64,000 bases of DNA from Pseudomonas salomonii (GTDB lineage: Bacteria > Pseudomonadota > Gammaproteobacteria > Pseudomonadales > Pseudomonadaceae): the NCBI RefSeq assembly GCF_900107155.1, contig NZ_FNOX01000011.1:1-64000 (forward strand), written 5' to 3'. Under the pieces are notes generated by a model. That model did not search any database and was not told where the DNA came from. It saw only the letters and a list, made by a program, of their open reading frames with translations. Shown here one piece after another: positions 62,386 through 64,000 of the stretch (position 1 is its first letter; every line of letters begins with the position of its first letter). Position numbers and translations under genes: made by a program.

Positions 62386-63927
62386 TCAGACAGGCGCCGA
62401 ACCTATCCCCACCGTCGTCCGCACCCGGCCTTCGAGCCTGCGCTTCAACCCCCGCGCCTCGATCACCAGCGTCGAGCCCTTGGCCGCATTGGCCCGGCCC
62501 CATTCCTCCAGCAACTCCAGACACGAATGGTCGATGTAGCTCAGGTTGCTCAACGGCACATGCAAGGTGGTCCCCGCAGGCACCGTCGACAGCACCTGAG
62601 TCAGCGCCGGCACTTTCAGGAAGGTCGCCGCACCGGTCAATCGCAGCTCCATCTCACCGTCCTGGGGCAAATCGATCAGGCTGACTTTCAATCGCGAAGC
62701 TTTAAACGCGAGCTTCAGCAATGTGAGCCCGAAGCCCACCAATACGCCGGTCAACAGGTCGGTAAAGATGATCGCCAGTGCCGTGGCGGCGTAGGTAAAC
62801 ATCGGCATCCGCCCATAACGGCCCAGCGCGCGAAACGCTTTGACGTCCACCAGCTTGATCCCGGTGTACACCAGCACGCCCGCCAAACTTGCTACCGGAA
62901 TGCTTTGCAGCACACTCGACAGCAGCAACACAAAGCCCAGTAGCCACACACCGTGGAACATCGCCGACAGCCGCGTAGTGGCGCCGGCCTGCACGTTGGC
63001 CGAGCTTCGCACGATCACGCCGGTCATCGGCAAGGCGCCAACCAAACCACAGAGCATGTTGCCCACACCTTGGGCAGACAGTTCCTTGTCGAAATCAGAA
63101 CGCGGGCCGCTGTGCATCCGGTCGACCGCTGCCGCAGACAGCAGGGTTTCGGCGCTGGCAATAAACGCCACGGCGAAGGCGGCGATCAGCAGTTGCGGAT
63201 CGGCCAGGTTCAGCAGGTCGCTGGGGCGTAGCCAGTCGATGGCGTCGGCGAGATTTTCCGGCACCTCTACGCGCTTGACCTGCAACGCCAGCACCAGACT
63301 GGTTACCGTCGCCAGGCCCACGCCCAGCAAGGCACCCGGTACGAAACGCAGTGTTTGCGGACGGAATTTATCCCAGCAGTACATCACCAGCATGGTCGAC
63401 AGGCCCAGCAAGCCCGCCTGCCAACCAAGACCGCCGCCCAGCGTCGGGATCGCTTCGGCCACGGCCGCCGGGAAGCCTGCCAGGTTATCCAGCCCCGAAG
63501 GTTTGGGCGCGCCGTCGAGCATCACATGCACCTGCGACAGCACAATCAATACGCCGATGCCTGCCAGCATGCCGTACACCACCGCCGGCGCCGTGACCCG
63601 GAACCAGCAGCCCAGGCGCAAGCGCCCGGCCACCAGTTGCAGGAAACCCGCCAGCAACAGAATCGGCCCCAGCATCATCATCCCGTGTTGCCGCACCAGC
63701 TCGAACACCAACACCGCCAGCCCCGCCGCCGGGCCACTGACCTGCAGTGGCGAGCCCGCCAGCCAGCCCACCACCAGGCCACCGATAATCCCGGTGATCA
63801 GCCCCTTGGCCGGCGGCATGCCGGACGCGATCGCAATACCCATGCACAAGGGCAGGGCGACCAGAAACACAACCACCGAGGCCAGCAGCTCCCGTGGCAA
63901 TACAGCTTTCAATTGAGCAGCACGCAT
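62386..63927 (-). CDS. SulP-family (SLC26) anion transporter with STAS domain
   Basis: A 513-residue transporter. The membrane domain (about 20-390, ALPLCMGIAIASGMPPAKGL, SAETLLSAAAVDRMHSG) is followed by a C-terminal STAS domain (about 400-513, VPLSNLSYIDHSCLELLEEW). SulP proteins move sulfate, bicarbonate or other anions. In P. aeruginosa a similar gene lies beside a carbonic anhydrase (from memory), so bicarbonate is plausible; the upstream gene is outside the window. ATG 63927 has GGGAGAG; an earlier in-frame start (63975) is possible. Confidence 0.88.
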   Translation of the reverse strand: MRAAQLKAVLPRELLASVVVFLVALPLCMGIAIASGMPPAKGLITGIIGGLVVGWLAGSPLQVSGPAAGLAVLVFELVRQHGMMMLGPILLLAGFLQLVAGRLRLGCWFRVTAPAVVYGMLAGIGVLIVLSQVHVMLDGAPKPSGLDNLAGFPAAVAEAIPTLGGGLGWQAGLLGLSTMLVMYCWDKFRPQTLRFVPGALLGVGLATVTSLVLALQVKRVEVPENLADAIDWLRPSDLLNLADPQLLIAAFAVAFIASAETLLSAAAVDRMHSGPRSDFDKELSAQGVGNMLCGLVGALPMTGVIVRSSANVQAGATTRLSAMFHGVWLLGFVLLLSSVLQSIPVASLAGVLVYTGIKLVDVKAFRALGRYGRMPMFTYAATALAIIFTDLLTGVLVGFGLTLLKLAFKASRLKVSLIDLPQDGEMELRLTGAATFLKVPALTQVLSTVPAGTTLHVPLSNLSYIDHSCLELLEEWGRANAAKGSTLVIEARGLKRRLEGRVRTTVGIGSAPV

Positions 63928-64000
63928 GATGGCTCTCCCGAGGGATTCGCCGGGCGCGGCAAAGCCTGGCTGCATCCATGGCAGCCACCGCTTGACCCGG
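63928..64000 (-). other. Upstream edge of the SulP gene
   Basis: 73 bp to the window end. The SulP frame stays open to the edge without a better start, so a longer N-terminus or the end of another gene cannot be excluded. Confidence 0.3.

Overview
The window looks like chromosomal DNA of a fluorescent Pseudomonas (P. fluorescens group). I base this on its G+C-rich coding style, on inverted REP pairs with the core GGGAGCGGGCTTGCTCGCGA, on Pseudomonas-typical families (DUF2388, DUF1127, AlgB/KinB, ErsA) and on gene order. From memory, that order matches P. aeruginosa PA5479-PA5505 over about 25-51.6 kb and PA0114-PA0103 over about 52.8-64 kb. I could not run any database search.

Layout. 1-470: leader and three tandem promoters of an rRNA operon whose 16S gene lies off the left edge on the minus strand. 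562-4032: glutarate catabolism (gcdG, gcdH and a frameshifted gcdR). 4485-9107: transhydrogenase pntAA-pntAB-pntB, then an acetate/succinyl-CoA transferase. 9108-13303: an accessory-looking envelope cluster of two DUF1127 miniproteins among many TGTAC half-sites, three tandem secreted DUF2388 proteins and a two-domain DUF4105 hydrolase-like protein. 13560-26494: transporters and membrane proteins (CitMHS, TerC, Na/Pi, an M16 peptidase, DUF5924, a four-gene MCE lipid transporter with a STAS-fused permease, SpmA/SpmB-like, GltP).

26495-38491 is an envelope-stress neighbourhood. It holds an unexplained structured intergenic region, a small operon ending in a lysozyme inhibitor (ivy) behind a candidate sigma-54 promoter, algB-kinB, an AmpDh2-like amidase, a diguanylate cyclase, dsbA, cytochrome c4, a cytochrome c5-like remnant that has lost its heme site, engB, and the sRNA ersA with an AlgU-type promoter. 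38492-51573 holds polA, thrB, zinc homeostasis (znuA divergent from zur-znuC-znuB), catalase HPII and the methionine importer metN-metI-metQ.

51574-52823 is a small island. A Bro-N gene with a long leader and an overlapping ORF sits between two near-identical 238-bp composite repeats. 52820-61301 is a complete aa3 cytochrome c oxidase locus (coxB-coxA-ctaG-coxC, then SURF1, a DUF protein, ctaA, cyoE, sco), and the window ends with a conserved unknown gene and a SulP transporter.

The least explained items are the competing-stem region near 27.0 kb, the repeat-bounded Bro-N island, the DUF2388x3-DUF4105 set with its operator-like repeats, and the heme-less cytochrome remnant. No CRISPR array, integrase, transposase or complete insertion sequence was seen.
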